Source: Arthrobacter sp. 135MFCol5.1 (lineage in GTDB: Bacteria > Actinomycetota > Actinomycetes > Actinomycetales > Micrococcaceae). Taken from it: a DNA stretch of 64,000 nt. The notes under the pieces were generated by a model, which worked only from the letters and a program-made list of their open reading frames with translations, did no database searches and was not told where the DNA came from. The DNA lies in NCBI RefSeq assembly GCF_000374865.1, contig NZ_KB895463.1, positions 1 to 64,000 on the forward strand, written 5' to 3'. Position numbers and translations under genes: made by a program. Within the stretch, counting starts at the first letter, position 1. The number at the start of each line of letters is the position of its first letter. Of the stretch, positions 1 through 7,819 are shown in pieces.

Positions 1-243
1 AGCATGCTGGATGTCAACGGCATCCGCCACGTCTTGGGCTTTCACCGCCGCCAGCTGGGCCTCCAACCGTGCCACCAGCTCCAGCCGCCCCAGACATGAC
101 TCATACCGCCGCTGCAACACGTCCACTTCAGCACCAACGTCGGCGCCGGAACAAAGCGCAGCATCCTCCAGAACCAGCCCGCTGAGCGCAGCAACAGAGG
201 CAGAAACACCCATCACCACCGCCAGATCCGCACCGATTCCCAT
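1..243 (-). CDS. DUF222 (13E12-type) protein, N-terminal fragment
   Basis: The reading frame is open from an ATG at 243 leftwards to the window edge, giving 81 residues of the N-terminus only. The stretch VDVLQRRYESCLGRLELVAR followed by a Leu/Ala-rich helix is typical of the N-terminal DUF222 domain of actinobacterial 13E12-repeat proteins, which normally end in an HNH nuclease motif; that part lies outside the window. A GTG at 249 is an alternative start. A full-length relative is encoded at 26099-27580. Cellular role is not established for this family. Confidence 0.7.
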   Translation of the reverse strand, partial: MGIGADLAVVMGVSASVAALSGLVLEDAALCSGADVGAEVDVLQRRYESCLGRLELVARLEAQLAAVKAQDVADAVDIQHA

Positions 244-407
244 AAACACATCATCCAACGAGGCACTGACATTTATGCCTGCCGACCAGTCCTTCCCCAG
301 CAGCTGCCGGTGCCCCAACGTCTGGCGCAACCAAGGTGCCGTGAGCGTGCGAGCCTCATCCCGCCGTCGTACGCGCCAAACGCACCCGGGACCTGCGGGA
401 GCGAAAG

Positions 408-1769
408 CTACCCGAAGATGAGCTGCGCCACGGTGAATATCGCAAGCCCCGCCAGGGAGCCCACCACCGTGCCGTTGATGCGGATGAACTGCAGGTCCTT
501 GCCCACCTGCAGTTCGATCTTCTGCGAGGTCTCCTCGGCATCCCAACGGGCCACCGTGTCCGTGATGACCCCGGCGATGTCCGAGCGGTAAGTCTTTACC
601 AAGTAGGCCGCGGCGTCCCCGATCCAGGCGTTGACCTTCCCCGCCAGTTCGGGGTCGCCCACCAGCCTGGTCCCGAAATCCCGCACGGCTGCCTTGAACT
701 TGACGGTGAGTTCGCTGTCGGGATCGTCCACGGCACCGAGCAGCGCATTCTTGACGGTGCCCCATGTGCGGGACGCGAGTTCGCGCACCTCGGGATCACC
801 CAGGACCTGGGCCTTGATGTCCTCGGCCCGGGCGATCATGGCCGGGTCGTGTTGAAGGTCCTGCGCGAGGTCGTTCAGGTACTTGTCGATCGACTGCCGC
901 ACCTGGTGGTTGGGGTCGGCCTGGACGGCCCGGACGAACTTCAGGATCTCGACGTACACCTTGTCGCCCACCAGCCCGTCCACGAACTGCGGCACCCAGG
1001 TGGGGGAGCGGTCGGACACCAGGCGGCTGACGGTCTCGTGGTTGTCGTCCACCCAGTCCGCGGCGCGGTCCACCATCAGGTCCACCAGGGTGTGGTGGTG
1101 CCCGTCATGGAAGATCCGCTCGGCGAGCCTGCCCACCGGCGGGCCCCACGGCGGGGTGAGCAGGTGCTTGCGAACCATGCCCTCGATGACGGCCTGGACG
1201 TCGTCGTCATTCAAAACCTTAAAGGCGCCGCGGATCACGGCGGCACCTTCCTTGGCCACCCGCTCCGCACCACCCGGCGCGGCCAGCCACTGGCCGGCAC
1301 GGCCGGCGATGTTGACGCTTGCCAGCTTGTCCTGGACCACCTGTTCGGACAGGAAATTCGTCTCCACGAATTCGCCCAGGGAAGCGCCGATCTGGTCTTT
1401 CCGGCGGGGGATGATCGCGGTGTGCGGAATCTTGATGCCCATGGGGTATTTGAACAGGGCAGTGACGGCAAACCAGTCGGCGAGCGCGCCCACCATGCCC
1501 CCCTCGGCGGCTGCGCGCACGTACTGCAGCCACGGGTAGTCCTTCTGGAGGGCAAACGCGAAGACAAAGATCACGGCCATGGCAATGAGCAGGCTCAGCG
1601 CCAGCAGCTTCATTTTCCGCAGCGCTGCCGCCTTTTCGGCGTCACCGGCGCCAGGATCGCGGGCGACGACGGCGCCTGCCGCCAAGGTGCCCTGCGGCAC
1701 CTGCCGCGTCGCCTCCGCTGGTGCATCCTGCGCGGCGTGCCCGGTAGTTGCCTCAGAGTTCACCTGCAT
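408..1769 (-). CDS. DUF445 family membrane protein
   Basis: A 453-residue protein with an Ala-rich disordered N-terminus (1-45), a membrane helix near 54-73 (LLALSLLIAMAVIFVFAFAL), the DUF445 signature region (GGMVGALADWFAVTALF, then PMGIKIPHTAIIPRRKDQIG), and a closing hydrophobic helix at the extreme C-terminus. The topology suggests a hairpin anchor with a large helical domain between the two membrane segments. DUF445 (YheB/YjiN-like) proteins have no settled function. The gene is divergent from the phosphodiesterase at 1819, sharing a 49-base promoter region. The start codon ATG at 1769 is the only good candidate upstream of the membrane segment. Confidence 0.9.
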   Translation of the reverse strand: MQVNSEATTGHAAQDAPAEATRQVPQGTLAAGAVVARDPGAGDAEKAAALRKMKLLALSLLIAMAVIFVFAFALQKDYPWLQYVRAAAEGGMVGALADWFAVTALFKYPMGIKIPHTAIIPRRKDQIGASLGEFVETNFLSEQVVQDKLASVNIAGRAGQWLAAPGGAERVAKEGAAVIRGAFKVLNDDDVQAVIEGMVRKHLLTPPWGPPVGRLAERIFHDGHHHTLVDLMVDRAADWVDDNHETVSRLVSDRSPTWVPQFVDGLVGDKVYVEILKFVRAVQADPNHQVRQSIDKYLNDLAQDLQHDPAMIARAEDIKAQVLGDPEVRELASRTWGTVKNALLGAVDDPDSELTVKFKAAVRDFGTRLVGDPELAGKVNAWIGDAAAYLVKTYRSDIAGVITDTVARWDAEETSQKIELQVGKDLQFIRINGTVVGSLAGLAIFTVAQLIFG

Positions 1770-1818
1770 GTGCCAAGCCTAGCCCCGAAGGCGGAAGCCG
1801 GTCCGCTACCGTGTGAGC

Positions 1819-2718
1819 ATGACAACTGACGAGTCTGTGCCGCAACGGCCGTTGGTCTACGCCCACCGGGGCTCCAGCGGCACCTACGCCGAACATACCC
1901 GCGCCGCCTACCTGCAGGCCTTGGCTGACGGGGCCGACGGGGTGGAGTGCGATGTCCACCTGACCCGGGACCAGCACGTGGTACTGCTCCACGACGCCAA
2001 CCTGGACCGTACCTCGGACGGCACGGGGCCGGTGGGGGACCGGACCCTGCACGAACTGCGGCAGCTGGACTTTTCGTCGTGGAAGGGGGCGCGGATTCCC
2101 GAGGCCTACGGCGCCCGTTCCGAGCAGTTCCTCACCCTTCCGGAGCTCCTGGACATCCTCCGCGGTGCGGGGCGGCCCGTGGGCCTGGCCATCGAGCTCA
2201 AGCATCCAAGCCCTTACCAGCTCAAGCTGGAGGACCGGGTACTGGAAGTGCTCCGCAGCGAAGGCTGGGATCCGGAAAGCTCCACGCTGGATAACGTGGC
2301 CGTGACCTTCATGAGTTTCAGCCCCGATTCAGTCCGCCACCTCCTGGAATCCGTCCCGCCCCGCTACATTTGCCAGCTCGTGGACGATCTCACCGTCCAC
2401 GAGATACGCGGCGGACTGGGCGTGGGCCCGATTACCGGCGGAGCGATCGCCAACCTGATGAAGGCCACCCAACTTGAGGGCGAACAAATCCTGGACGACT
2501 GCCTGGTGGGCATGGCGGGCCCAGGCATCGACTATGTCCGCGAACGCCGGGACACCGTCCGCCGCTGGCTGGACTCCGGCCGGCGCTTCAGGGTCTGGAC
2601 AGTCGACGCGCCGGAGGACGTTGACCTGTGCCAGGAACTGGGCATCCAGGAGATCACCACCAACGTGCCGGCCCGGGTCCTGGGCCAGCTCCGCGTGGCG
2701 TCACCGCAGGCGAAGTAG
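1819..2718 (+). CDS. glycerophosphodiester phosphodiesterase
   Basis: Hydrolyses glycerophosphodiesters to glycerol-3-phosphate and an alcohol. The 299-residue protein has the GDPD TIM-barrel signatures: HR at residues 16-17 (YAHRGSSGTYAEHT), the metal-binding pair E43/D45 (GVECDVHLT) and H58 (VVLLHDANLDRTSDG), followed by a later ELKHPSP strand. No signal peptide is seen, so it is cytoplasmic. A GTG six bases upstream (1813) is possible, but ATG at 1819 fits better. The stop is eight bases before the CoA-transferase start, so the two may be cotranscribed although no functional link is obvious. Confidence 0.92.
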   Translation: MTTDESVPQRPLVYAHRGSSGTYAEHTRAAYLQALADGADGVECDVHLTRDQHVVLLHDANLDRTSDGTGPVGDRTLHELRQLDFSSWKGARIPEAYGARSEQFLTLPELLDILRGAGRPVGLAIELKHPSPYQLKLEDRVLEVLRSEGWDPESSTLDNVAVTFMSFSPDSVRHLLESVPPRYICQLVDDLTVHEIRGGLGVGPITGGAIANLMKATQLEGEQILDDCLVGMAGPGIDYVRERRDTVRRWLDSGRRFRVWTVDAPEDVDLCQELGIQEITTNVPARVLGQLRVASPQAK

Positions 2719-2725
2719 GACGGCC

Positions 2726-4057
2726 GTGGCGGAGGGCGGCGTCGGCGGATCCTTCCCGCGCAGGTGGTGGGCCGGTTCGCTGGACGTGGAGGGTCTGGCC
2801 CTGCAGTCGGTGGGGGCAGCGGCGGAGGCGCTGAACCGGTACACGGGTGACGCGGGCCGGTTCAGCACCACCGCTGCCTTGACGGCGGCAGCCTTCGACT
2901 CCTTCGGACACCTGCGGATCGAGGGGCGCCAGCCGCAGGGCTTCGCGCCGCTGTCGGGCTTCCGGCGCACCGCGGACGGCTGGATCCGGCTGCACGCCAA
3001 CTACCCGCACCATGAGCAGCGGCTGCTGCAGGCGCTGGGGGCGTCCTCCGCCGATGACGCGGATCAGGCACTCCGCGCCATGCCGTCGCTGCAGGCGGAA
3101 GCTGCCATCCAAGGCAACGGCGGGATCGCTGCGGCCGTAAGGACCCGCACCGAATGGCTGGCGACGGACATGGGCCGGGCCGCCGGCCAAGGACCCTGGG
3201 CCGCTGTGGAGTTTGCCGATGGTGCGGCGGCGGGCCTGGGCCTGGCTGACGTCGCCGCAACAACCCCGGGTCGTCGGCACACTGTTGGCCGGCCCCTGGG
3301 TGGCGTCCGCGTCCTGGACCTGACCCGGGTTATCGCAGGGCCCGTCGCCACCCGTTTGCTGGCCGCGCTCGGAGCGGATGTCCTCCGGATCGACCCGCCG
3401 GCTTTCCCCGAGATCGCGGACCAGTTCGTGGACACGGCGTTCGGCAAGCGCAGCGCGGAAGCCGATCTTGGCCTCCCGGCAAACCAGCACAGCCTGCGGC
3501 AGCTGCTGGCCGGTGCGGATGTAGTGGTCACCGGCTACCGGCACGCCGCCCTGGACCGTTTTGGGCTCAACCCCCGGGAATTGCTGGCCGCACACCCGGG
3601 CCTGGTGGTGGTTACCCTCAACAGTTGGGGCACGACCGGGCCCTGGAGCGGCCTGCGCGGCTTCGACAGCATTGTCCAGGCCGCCTGCGGGATTGCCCGC
3701 GCATACGGGAGGAACGACGACGACGGGTGGCGCCCGGGTGCCCTCCCGGTCCAGGCACTGGACCACGCCACAGGGTACGGCGTGGCGGCGGCGGTGATCC
3801 ACCTGCTGGACAGCCGCAGGCAGTCTGGGGTGGGCGCCGCTGCGCACCTGTCACTGACCCGGACGGCGGAGGAACTTTTTGCGTTGCCGGACACCGAGGC
3901 AGTCCGCGGGGAGCTGGCAGCACCGGAGTACCGCACCATGGACAGCCCCTACGGCGTGCTCCGCTACGTTGGGCCGCCCCTGCTTTCCGGCGGCCGGCCC
4001 CTGGACTATCCGTCTCCGCCCCCGGCCTACGGCAGCGCCACGCTCACCTGGGCCTGA
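2726..4057 (+). CDS. CoA-transferase family III (CaiB/BaiF) with transposed halves
   Basis: Family III CoA-transferases move CoA between carboxylic acids. This 443-residue protein (GTG start) contains the usual N-terminal signature GVRVLDLTRVIAGPVATRLL, but only at about residue 192, followed by GADVLRIDPP and the GFDSIVQAACGIA segment whose Asp (residue 314) aligns with the catalytic aspartate of the family. Residues 1-180 instead look like the part that normally follows (GFRRTADGWIRLHANYP, then a helical segment). The order is therefore permuted relative to ordinary CaiB/FRC proteins. Substrate unknown. It follows the phosphodiesterase gene by seven bases. Confidence 0.78.
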   Translation: MAEGGVGGSFPRRWWAGSLDVEGLALQSVGAAAEALNRYTGDAGRFSTTAALTAAAFDSFGHLRIEGRQPQGFAPLSGFRRTADGWIRLHANYPHHEQRLLQALGASSADDADQALRAMPSLQAEAAIQGNGGIAAAVRTRTEWLATDMGRAAGQGPWAAVEFADGAAAGLGLADVAATTPGRRHTVGRPLGGVRVLDLTRVIAGPVATRLLAALGADVLRIDPPAFPEIADQFVDTAFGKRSAEADLGLPANQHSLRQLLAGADVVVTGYRHAALDRFGLNPRELLAAHPGLVVVTLNSWGTTGPWSGLRGFDSIVQAACGIARAYGRNDDDGWRPGALPVQALDHATGYGVAAAVIHLLDSRRQSGVGAAAHLSLTRTAEELFALPDTEAVRGELAAPEYRTMDSPYGVLRYVGPPLLSGGRPLDYPSPPPAYGSATLTWA

Positions 4058-4146
4058 CGAAAGACGCAGCGCCGCCTCTCGTCGGCATCGCCGCAGCTGG
4101 CACGGCCGGTTGCGAGCGCCCGCTCCTGCTGTGGTTGAGTGGTTCC

Positions 4147-4686
4147 ATGTCTTTTCCCCGGTCCGGCCCCGCTGTCCAGGGCCTGCCCTTGCACGTCCTG
4201 CCCTTGCACGTCCTGCCCTTGCACTGCCTTCCACTCCAAGGCTTGTCCGCCGCTGCCATGGGTGCCCTCCTGCTGGCCAGTGCCGGCAAGCATTTCCGCG
4301 ACCCTGGTTTCTTCCGTGACGTTGTTCCGGAATACCTCTGCCGCGTGGATCCGCAACCCGGTCTGCCTCAGGTGCCCCAGCACCCGCTGGCGCTCCTTTC
4401 CCGGGACGAATGGATCGCGGTGAGCGGGCTGCTGGAACTGGCTGCCGCCGTCGGCGTCCTCCTCCCGCCTACCCGGAAGCTGACTGCCACCGCCCTCACC
4501 GGAATGTTCACCGCATTCCTGGCAGGGCACGTCGACGCCCTGGTGCGGGCGTACGGTCCGGAGGGTTCGCCCCGCCGCCGGAAGATCCACTCGCTGCGGC
4601 TCCCGCTGCAGGCGCCACTGATCCTGTGGGCCTGGAGCCTGCGGAAGCCGGCCTCGCCAGGGTGCCCGCCGGGAGGCCGGCCGTGA
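4147..4686 (+). CDS. DoxX-like membrane protein
   Basis: A 179-residue protein with a Leu/Ala-rich membrane profile: helix near 38-50 (LSAAAMGALLLASAGKHF), a pair around 95-110 (GLLELAAAVGVLLPP) and 112-130 (LTATALTGMFTAFLAGHV), and a last one near 155-165. The pattern GLLELAAAVGVLLP resembles DoxX/DoxD-family proteins, whose biochemical role is mostly unknown. The N-terminus carries three copies of the pentapeptide LPLHV/C produced by a 15-bp DNA repeat. Its stop overlaps the GTG of azlC, indicating translational coupling. Start ATG at 4147 is uncertain because the repeat lies just after it. Confidence 0.7.
   Translation: MSFPRSGPAVQGLPLHVLPLHVLPLHCLPLQGLSAAAMGALLLASAGKHFRDPGFFRDVVPEYLCRVDPQPGLPQVPQHPLALLSRDEWIAVSGLLELAAAVGVLLPPTRKLTATALTGMFTAFLAGHVDALVRAYGPEGSPRRRKIHSLRLPLQAPLILWAWSLRKPASPGCPPGGRP
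4182..4225 (+). repeat. 15-bp tandem repeat, about 2.9 copies
   Basis: The unit CCTGCCCTTGCACGT is repeated at 4182, 4197 and 4212 (the third copy loses its last base and then diverges). The period is a multiple of three, so copy-number change would add or remove the pentapeptide LPLHV in the DoxX-like protein without a frameshift. Confidence 0.9.
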
Positions 4687-5471
4687 AACTGACGGGCTCG
4701 CCCGCGGTGAAGGTGGGAATCTCCATCAGCATCGCTACCGGCCTGTATGGAATCTCCTTTGGGGCGTTGTCAGTGACGTCCGGCCTCAACCTGTGGCAGA
4801 CCATGGCGCTGAGCCTGCTCCTGTTCAGCGGCGGCTCGCAGTTCGCGTTCATCGGTGTCGTTGCCGGAGGAGGCTCGGGTATCGCCGCCATGAGCGCCGC
4901 CACCTTGTTGGGCATGCGCAACGGCATCTACGGCATGCAGTTGAACGCGCTGCTGAGGCCCAGCGGCTGGCGCAAGTACGTGGGTGCGCAGCTGACCATC
5001 GACGAGTCCACCGCCACCAGCACCGGACAGACGGATCCGGCCGAGCAGCGCCGCGGATTCTGGACCGCCGGGATTGGCATTTATGTGCTGTGGAACATCT
5101 TCACGCTCGTAGGCGCCCTGGCCGGGAGCGGCCTGGGCGATCCCAAGAGGTGGGGACTCGATGGCGCCGCCGTGGCAGCGTTCCTCGCACTGCTCTGGCC
5201 GCGGCTAAAGGGCCGGGAGCCCGTTGCGATCGCGGTGGCGTGCGCCGTAGCCACCGTGATTGCCGTGCCGTTCGTGCCGCCGGGGGTCCCTATCCTGGTG
5301 GCAGCTGTGGTGGCGGCGCTGGCGGGATGGCTAAGCCACGGCCGGCGTGACGAAGGCCTCGAACCGGACATCGAGCCATACGGGCACCCGGCCGGCCGCC
5401 ACGCTCGCGGGAGTGCACCGCAGGCAGGCGCGGAGCGCGGCGACACCACTGGCCCGGCGGCCGCCCCATGA
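4683..5471 (+). CDS. azlC: AzlC-family branched-chain amino acid exporter, large subunit
   Basis: A 262-residue inner-membrane protein with the AzlC hallmarks: VGISISIATGLYGISFG near the N-terminus, LLLFSGGSQFAFIGVVAGGG (about 40-60), a conserved MRNGIYGMQLN segment and several later hydrophobic helices. With AzlD it forms a two-component exporter of branched-chain amino acids or analogues. The GTG start at 4683 overlaps the stop of the DoxX-like gene, and the stop overlaps azlD (ATGA), so the three are translationally coupled. The C-terminal 35 residues are polar and probably disordered. Actual substrate is inferred only. Confidence 0.88.
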   Translation: MKLTGSPAVKVGISISIATGLYGISFGALSVTSGLNLWQTMALSLLLFSGGSQFAFIGVVAGGGSGIAAMSAATLLGMRNGIYGMQLNALLRPSGWRKYVGAQLTIDESTATSTGQTDPAEQRRGFWTAGIGIYVLWNIFTLVGALAGSGLGDPKRWGLDGAAVAAFLALLWPRLKGREPVAIAVACAVATVIAVPFVPPGVPILVAAVVAALAGWLSHGRRDEGLEPDIEPYGHPAGRHARGSAPQAGAERGDTTGPAAAP

Positions 5472-5779
5472 GCCTGTGGATCTGGCTGCTGATCGCGTGT
5501 GCCCTTGCCTACGCGTGGAAACTCGTGGGGTATTTCGTTCCTGCCAAGCTCCTGGCGGACCCTCGTGCCTCGCGTATTGCCGGCACCATGACCATCGGGC
5601 TGCTCGCCTCGCTGACCGTGGTCAACGCCGTGGCCTCCGGACAGGCGCTGGCCGCCGACGCACGGCTGGGTGCGCTGGCCGCGGCCGCGGTGGCCCTGGC
5701 GTTCCGGGCGCCTTTCCTGGTGGTGGTTATCGCCGGGGCAGGAACCGCGGCGCTGCTGAGGCTGCTGGGCTGGAACTGA
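5468..5779 (+). CDS. azlD: AzlD-family branched-chain amino acid exporter, small subunit
   Basis: A 103-residue protein with four predicted membrane helices (residues 3-20, 38-58, 62-80, 82-100), matching the size and topology of AzlD, the partner of AzlC. The segment RIAGTMTIGLLASLTVVNAV is the recognisable core. It begins in an ATGA overlap with azlC, which is the usual arrangement of this pair. Confidence 0.86.
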   Translation: MSLWIWLLIACALAYAWKLVGYFVPAKLLADPRASRIAGTMTIGLLASLTVVNAVASGQALAADARLGALAAAAVALAFRAPFLVVVIAGAGTAALLRLLGWN

Positions 5780-5794
5780 CCACCAGCATCACAG

Positions 5795-5810
5795 AGTGAT
5801 ATAGATCACG
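5795..5810. promoter_or_regulatory. CRP/GlxR-like binding site
   Basis: AGTGATATAGATCACG contains the perfect core GTGA-N6-TCAC typical of cAMP receptor protein/GlxR sites (consensus TGTGA-N6-TCACA). It lies in the 106-base gap between azlD and the small gene at 5886, about 80 bases before that start. Binding is inferred from the motif only. Confidence 0.5.
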
Positions 5811-5885
5811 CCCTGCGTGGTTTGCCGGTTGTATCATGAAATCGGCTTATGCAGCTGGCCACGGCATTCGCGATGAACGGCACCC

Positions 5886-6143
5886 ATGGAAAACAAGCTG
5901 CAGGTGGCAAGGGACTTGGCGGGCGGTCCCCGGCAAAAAAATGCTCGACGCCGGGCGGGACTTCCCGCCAAACGTTTCTTCAAGCGCTTTGCAGGCCTGT
6001 CGGACGTGCCGCCGGAGGACCTGGAAATCCTGTCGCAGAGGCTGCAGGCGGCACTCGACCTGGACCCGTCGTCGTCCGCCCCTGCCTTGCAAGCCCTGGT
6101 GCGCCGGGAGGTCCGCAAGCGGGCTGAGGGCGGCAGGGCCTAA
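5886..6143 (+). CDS. small basic protein of unknown function
   Basis: An 85-residue protein, strongly basic in the first half (QKNARRRAGLPAKRFFKRF) and helical in the second (VPPEDLEILSQRLQAALDL, then ALQALVRREVRKRAEGG). No domain is recognised. Support is the GC-rich third-position codon use and a plausible fold; against it, no clear ribosome binding site precedes the ATG. A CRP-like site lies upstream. Confidence 0.5.
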   Translation: MENKLQVARDLAGGPRQKNARRRAGLPAKRFFKRFAGLSDVPPEDLEILSQRLQAALDLDPSSSAPALQALVRREVRKRAEGGRA

Positions 6144-6226
6144 CGCCCCCAGCCTTCCGGGTGCCGCGTATGGTGCACTGGAACAGAGGCGGCCCTCACG
6201 GGCGCTGCCACAAAGGAGGAACCGAA

Positions 6227-6553
6227 ATGGACGAACAGTCACGGCCCGCCGGGCCGGAAGACGGCCAGGGCACCGAGGACGCCGGGAAAGACAGGCCGGA
6301 AGATTACTCCGCCGGGAGTTCGCCAGCGGAGCAGCCTGCGAAGCAGCGGTCCGCCTATCTTGATCCCCGCGGCTCGGAAGGAACCCGGGAACTGCGGGAC
6401 ACTGCCAGGCGGCGCCGGGATGCGGAAGAAAAGCTGCAGCAGCACCTGATGGAAGCGAAAGAACACGTCCCCAACGAGTTCCACGAACACCACCCGCATG
6501 CCCACGACACCGAACCGGGCCGGCCCGAGGGCAAAGGCGGTGCTGCAGAATAG
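6227..6553 (+). CDS. small hydrophilic protein, unknown function
   Basis: A 108-residue, highly charged protein with low sequence complexity: acidic/polar N-terminal half, a helical stretch GTRELRDTARRRRDAEEKLQ, and a His-rich end (EFHEHHPHAHDTE). The start is well defined by a strong ribosome binding site (AAAGGAGG) seven bases before ATG at 6227. It is probably largely disordered and cytoplasmic. No family is recognised; the His-rich tail could bind metal, but that is speculation. Confidence 0.7.
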   Translation: MDEQSRPAGPEDGQGTEDAGKDRPEDYSAGSSPAEQPAKQRSAYLDPRGSEGTRELRDTARRRRDAEEKLQQHLMEAKEHVPNEFHEHHPHAHDTEPGRPEGKGGAAE

Positions 6554-6625
6554 GCCCCGGAAGAATCCTGACTGCCGTGCCCGGTATCGAGCAGGGGCGG
6601 GTTGTATTTCCGTGCTGTCCGGGAT

Positions 6626-6644
6626 GAGCCCCGGGCGGGGGCTC
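6626..6644. terminator. hairpin between convergent genes
   Basis: GAGCCCC and GGGGCTC pair across a five-base loop, between the 3' ends of the genes at 6227 and 6650. No clear T-tract follows, but a second small hairpin (CTGGCT/AGCCAG, 6645-6658) ending in TCTTT lies next to it, inside the 3' end of the leftward gene. A bidirectional terminator is plausible. Confidence 0.4.
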
Positions 6645-6649
6645 GCTGG

Positions 6650-6874
6650 CTAAGCCAGTCTTTGGCTGGCTCCATCGGGCGAAGCGGCCCTGCGGCAGCT
6701 TTCCTCGACTGCCATCTCGTACCACGCCTCGGCGCCGAACTCGGGCTCTGGCGTATCAAGGTTCTGGTAGAGGGCGTCCAGCAGCTCCGCGAGTTCCGCA
6801 GGCTCCAGGGCCGGGAGGACTTCCTCGGGGCCACGGGGGTCCGTGAGGTAGCGGACAAGGTGTGAACTGTTCAT
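6650..6874 (-). CDS. 74-residue acidic protein, unknown function
   Basis: The sequence includes LEPAELAELLDALYQNLDTP and FGAEAWYEMAVEESCRRAAS, a helical acidic core. No domain is recognised. It lacks its own ribosome binding site: its ATG (6874) overlaps the stop codon of a 15-codon reading frame (6871-6918) that does have a good one, which implies translational coupling. The shared promoter region contains two 14-bp direct repeats and lies next to a TetR regulator gene. Confidence 0.68.
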   Translation of the reverse strand: MNSSHLVRYLTDPRGPEEVLPALEPAELAELLDALYQNLDTPEPEFGAEAWYEMAVEESCRRAASPDGASQRLA

Positions 6875-6918
6875 TGCAGTGCTGCCATTGCGCGGCGGAA
6901 GGGCGCAAAATTGCTCAT
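6871..6918 (-). CDS. 15-residue leader peptide reading frame
   Basis: The peptide MSNFAPFRRAMAALQ is read from ATG at 6918, nine bases after a strong GGAGG. Its TGA overlaps the ATG of the 74-residue gene (ATGA). It may serve only to deliver ribosomes to the downstream gene, or may be a regulatory leader; nothing in its codons suggests amino-acid attenuation. Confidence 0.5.
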   Translation of the reverse strand: MSNFAPFRRAMAALQ

Positions 6919-6967
6919 GGGTCGCCTCCAGCTGAAATTCCCGCGGCTGGCTGCTTAACCTCTCCAG

Positions 6968-7018
6968 ATTCTATGGCACTGGACAAGGCCCCCACAATGT
7001 AACCGCCCCCACAATGTA
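6968..7018 (-). promoter_or_regulatory. leftward promoter with direct-repeat operator
   Basis: The 14-base unit TACATTGTGGGGGC (minus strand) occurs twice, at 7018-7005 and 7001-6988, period 17. The copy nearer the gene supplies a -35-like TTGTGG (6997-6992), followed after 18 bases by a -10-like TAGAAT (6973-6968). The arrangement suggests a promoter for the 6918/6874 genes with a repressor or activator site on its -35; the TetR product encoded next door is the obvious candidate, by inference. Confidence 0.5.
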
Positions 7019-7079
7019 TCCCGCCCGGCAATGGACCTGGCACGGCGCCGCGGCGGATGGCCAGTGGGCCAGCGCCGGT

Positions 7080-7697
7080 TCAGGCTGTGGGGGCCGGGAC
7101 AGGCACGTGCGCGGGAAGCGGACGCGCCGGCCGGTCGGCGCGGATGGCATCCTCCACCAGCGCCAGGGGCCGCCGCCACGCATCGGAGCCGGGCTCCATG
7201 GTGTCCACCACGCCGATCAGCATGGCAAGCAGCCGGAACATGTCGGTCATGGAAATGTCGGCACGCAGCGTGCCCTGTCCTTGTCCCCGGACCAGCAGCA
7301 CACTGATGGACTCCATGAGCGAACCGGTGATCCCGGTGAGGAGTTCCCGCCGCCCGGCGACGGCGCACAGCAGGTTGGCGTCGGCGCTGGCGGCTGCCAT
7401 CAGTGCTTCGAGTACGCGCAGCAACCCCGCTGTGGCGTCGATATCGGCCAGGGCGCCGTCCATGACGGGGTCCACGGTAAGGCGGAGTTGCCGGTTGAGC
7501 GCAGCGAGGACCAGTTCTTCCTTGTCCGCGAAGTTCCGGAACAGGGTAGCCGGGCCCACTCCGGCCGTTGTTGCGATGGTTTGGAGCGGCACTTCGGGAC
7601 CGAATTCCCGGAAACACTGGCGCGCCGCCGTGATGATCTTGTCCACGTTCCGCGCTGCGTCCGCACGGAGGGGCTTTCGGGCGACTGCGAGGCTCAT
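7080..7697 (-). CDS. TetR/AcrR family transcriptional regulator
   Basis: A 205-residue regulator. The N-terminal DNA-binding domain is clear: NVDKIITAARQCFREFG, then the helix-turn-helix PLQTIATTAGVGPATLFRNF and the DKEEL that follows it in the family. The remaining 140 residues form a helical ligand-binding domain of unknown specificity. ATG at 7697 is chosen because the family N-terminus begins shortly after; longer in-frame extensions have poor coding character. It is transcribed leftwards, upstream of the small 6874 gene, and may control the repeat-bearing promoter between them. Confidence 0.88.
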   Translation of the reverse strand: MSLAVARKPLRADAARNVDKIITAARQCFREFGPEVPLQTIATTAGVGPATLFRNFADKEELVLAALNRQLRLTVDPVMDGALADIDATAGLLRVLEALMAAASADANLLCAVAGRRELLTGITGSLMESISVLLVRGQGQGTLRADISMTDMFRLLAMLIGVVDTMEPGSDAWRRPLALVEDAIRADRPARPLPAHVPVPAPTA

Positions 7698-7819
7698 GGC
7701 CAACAGGTTAGCAACGGAGGCTCCGGCCGGCATGGTTACCGCAGGGTAGGCGCTTATGTGACGGCCGCTGCCGGTGGTCCAGCCTGCGGCGGCCGGGATC
7801 CGCGTGGGACACTGGGGGC

